DNA of 64,000 nucleotides from assembly GCF_900110655.1 (NCBI RefSeq), contig NZ_FOEQ01000001.1:843152-907151 (forward strand), read 5' to 3'. The DNA comes from Pseudomonas soli (GTDB taxonomy: Bacteria > Pseudomonadota > Gammaproteobacteria > Pseudomonadales > Pseudomonadaceae). A program made the position numbers and the translations under genes. Under the pieces are notes generated by a model. The model did no database searches. It was not told where the DNA came from and saw only the letters and a program-made list of their open reading frames with translations. Below, in pieces: positions 63,539 to 64,000 of this stretch (positions within the stretch are counted from its first letter, which is position 1; each line of letters begins with the position of its first letter).

Positions 63539-64000
63539 CCGGCCGTGTCGATATGGATACGCCCCGAGGGGTAACGGCCAAGCCCCATGTTCCAGGCCTG
63601 GCCGTGCTGCTGCCAGAAGCGGCACAGCGGGTTCGGGTCGGCCCAGGGTGGCAGCAGCAGGTCGACGGCGAAGGCGCGCATGTGCGCACTGCTCGGCGCG
63701 CCGCCGGCGCAGGCATTGAGCCGGGGATCGCGGTAGGCCGACACCACTTCGAACTGACGCAGGATGCCCTGCTGGTCCAGGGTCTTGATCAATGCCAGGG
63801 TTGAACGCACCGCCGGCCAGTGGCTCGCCGGCGGCACCGCGAAGGGTGAAGCCTTGCACAGGCGCCAGTCCGAGGCCGAACGCAGCAACTGATGGATCGG
63901 CACCACGCCATACAGCCGGGCGTCCACCAGCATTTCACGAAACCTGCGGTTCTCGTGATCCCCGGCCCACTGGGCGAACATCCACACATCGCGTTCATCG
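63478..64000 (-). CDS. M15-family (D-Ala-D-Ala carboxypeptidase-like) peptidase, N-terminus outside window
   Basis: The minus-strand frame is open to the window end, giving at least 173 C-terminal residues. The zinc-peptidase M15 motifs are present: SAYRDPRLNACAGGAPSSAHMRAFAVDL, with the S-x-H-x6-D zinc ligands (split here only by position), and a later His-x-Asp in GRIHIDT. Such enzymes cleave D-amino-acid peptide bonds in peptidoglycan. The N-terminus and any signal peptide lie beyond base 64000. It converges on and overlaps the LysR gene. Confidence 0.82.
   Translation of the reverse strand, partial: DERDVWMFAQWAGDHENRRFREMLVDARLYGVVPIHQLLRSASDWRLCKASPFAVPPASHWPAVRSTLALIKTLDQQGILRQFEVVSAYRDPRLNACAGGAPSSAHMRAFAVDLLLPPWADPNPLCRFWQQHGQAWNMGLGRYPSGRIHIDTAGYRTWGGDGGAGSSFCSKPR

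Overview
The window is chromosomal DNA of a fluorescent pseudomonad, most likely the Pseudomonas putida group. The evidence is the GC-rich third-position codon use, many copies of the P. putida-type REP palindrome (GCGGGGCAAGCCCGCTCC core), and a gene order (hprA, rsmC, M48 protease, MCP, mqo, hpt/upp/uraA, hemH, photolyase block, murI-moeB-prmC-prfA-hemA, TPR-lolB-ispE-tRNA-prs-rplY-pth-ychF) that I recognise from Pseudomonas chromosomes. No phage, integrase, intact insertion sequence, CRISPR array or replication origin is visible.

Layout. (1) 0-4.6 kb, minus strand: a DUF1329 protein (cut by the window edge), a DUF1302 outer-membrane-type protein and a medium-chain acyl-CoA ligase, which look like one lipid-use module. 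(2) 4.8-13.7 kb: hydroxyacid dehydrogenase, rsmC, a Mn2+ riboswitch (yybP-ykoY type) controlling a TMEM165/GDT1 manganese exporter, an M48 lipoprotein protease, a dCache chemoreceptor, a three-gene operon ending in an unusual SRAP/HMCES-like protein, and an acyltransferase. (3) 13.8-22.6 kb: small proteins, a 165-bp MITE-like hairpin, YajG lipoprotein, mqo with a roughly 600-bp upstream region, purine/pyrimidine salvage (hpt; upp-uraA) and hemH. (4) 22.6-28.7 kb: a light-response block. A MerR-type LitR homologue, a photolyase, the tRNA 4-thiouridine desulfidase RudS (DUF523-DUF1722), a renalase-like flavoprotein and a degenerate SDR are accompanied by three TRTACA-N11/12-TGTAYA inverted repeats. 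(5) 28.7-41 kb: housekeeping genes. A strong sigma-70 promoter with a GC-rich discriminator lies inside ispE and should drive tRNA-Gln and prs. The hemA/TPR divergent gap holds a hexamer tandem repeat and a repeat-like element.

(6) 41-49 kb: an accessory-looking segment with a cupin, an MFS exporter, a LysR regulator, two tandem isochorismatase-family hydrolases, an NTF2-like protein, an NCS1 permease and an aldehyde dehydrogenase; it probably handles one or more small nitrogenous compounds. (7) 49-54 kb: a large DUF3772/MscS channel, ada and an AlkA-type glycosylase (alkylation repair). (8) 53.6-64 kb: a FecI-FecR-TonB receptor signalling set with Fur-box-like sites (the sigma gene lacks a usable in-frame start), two MFS transporters, a second FecR without sigma or receptor, tRNA-Met, and a divergent LysE/LysR pair facing an M15 peptidase that is cut by the window end.

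Limits: all family names come from reading motifs and from memory of families; no database search was run. Promoters and operators are pattern matches by eye.
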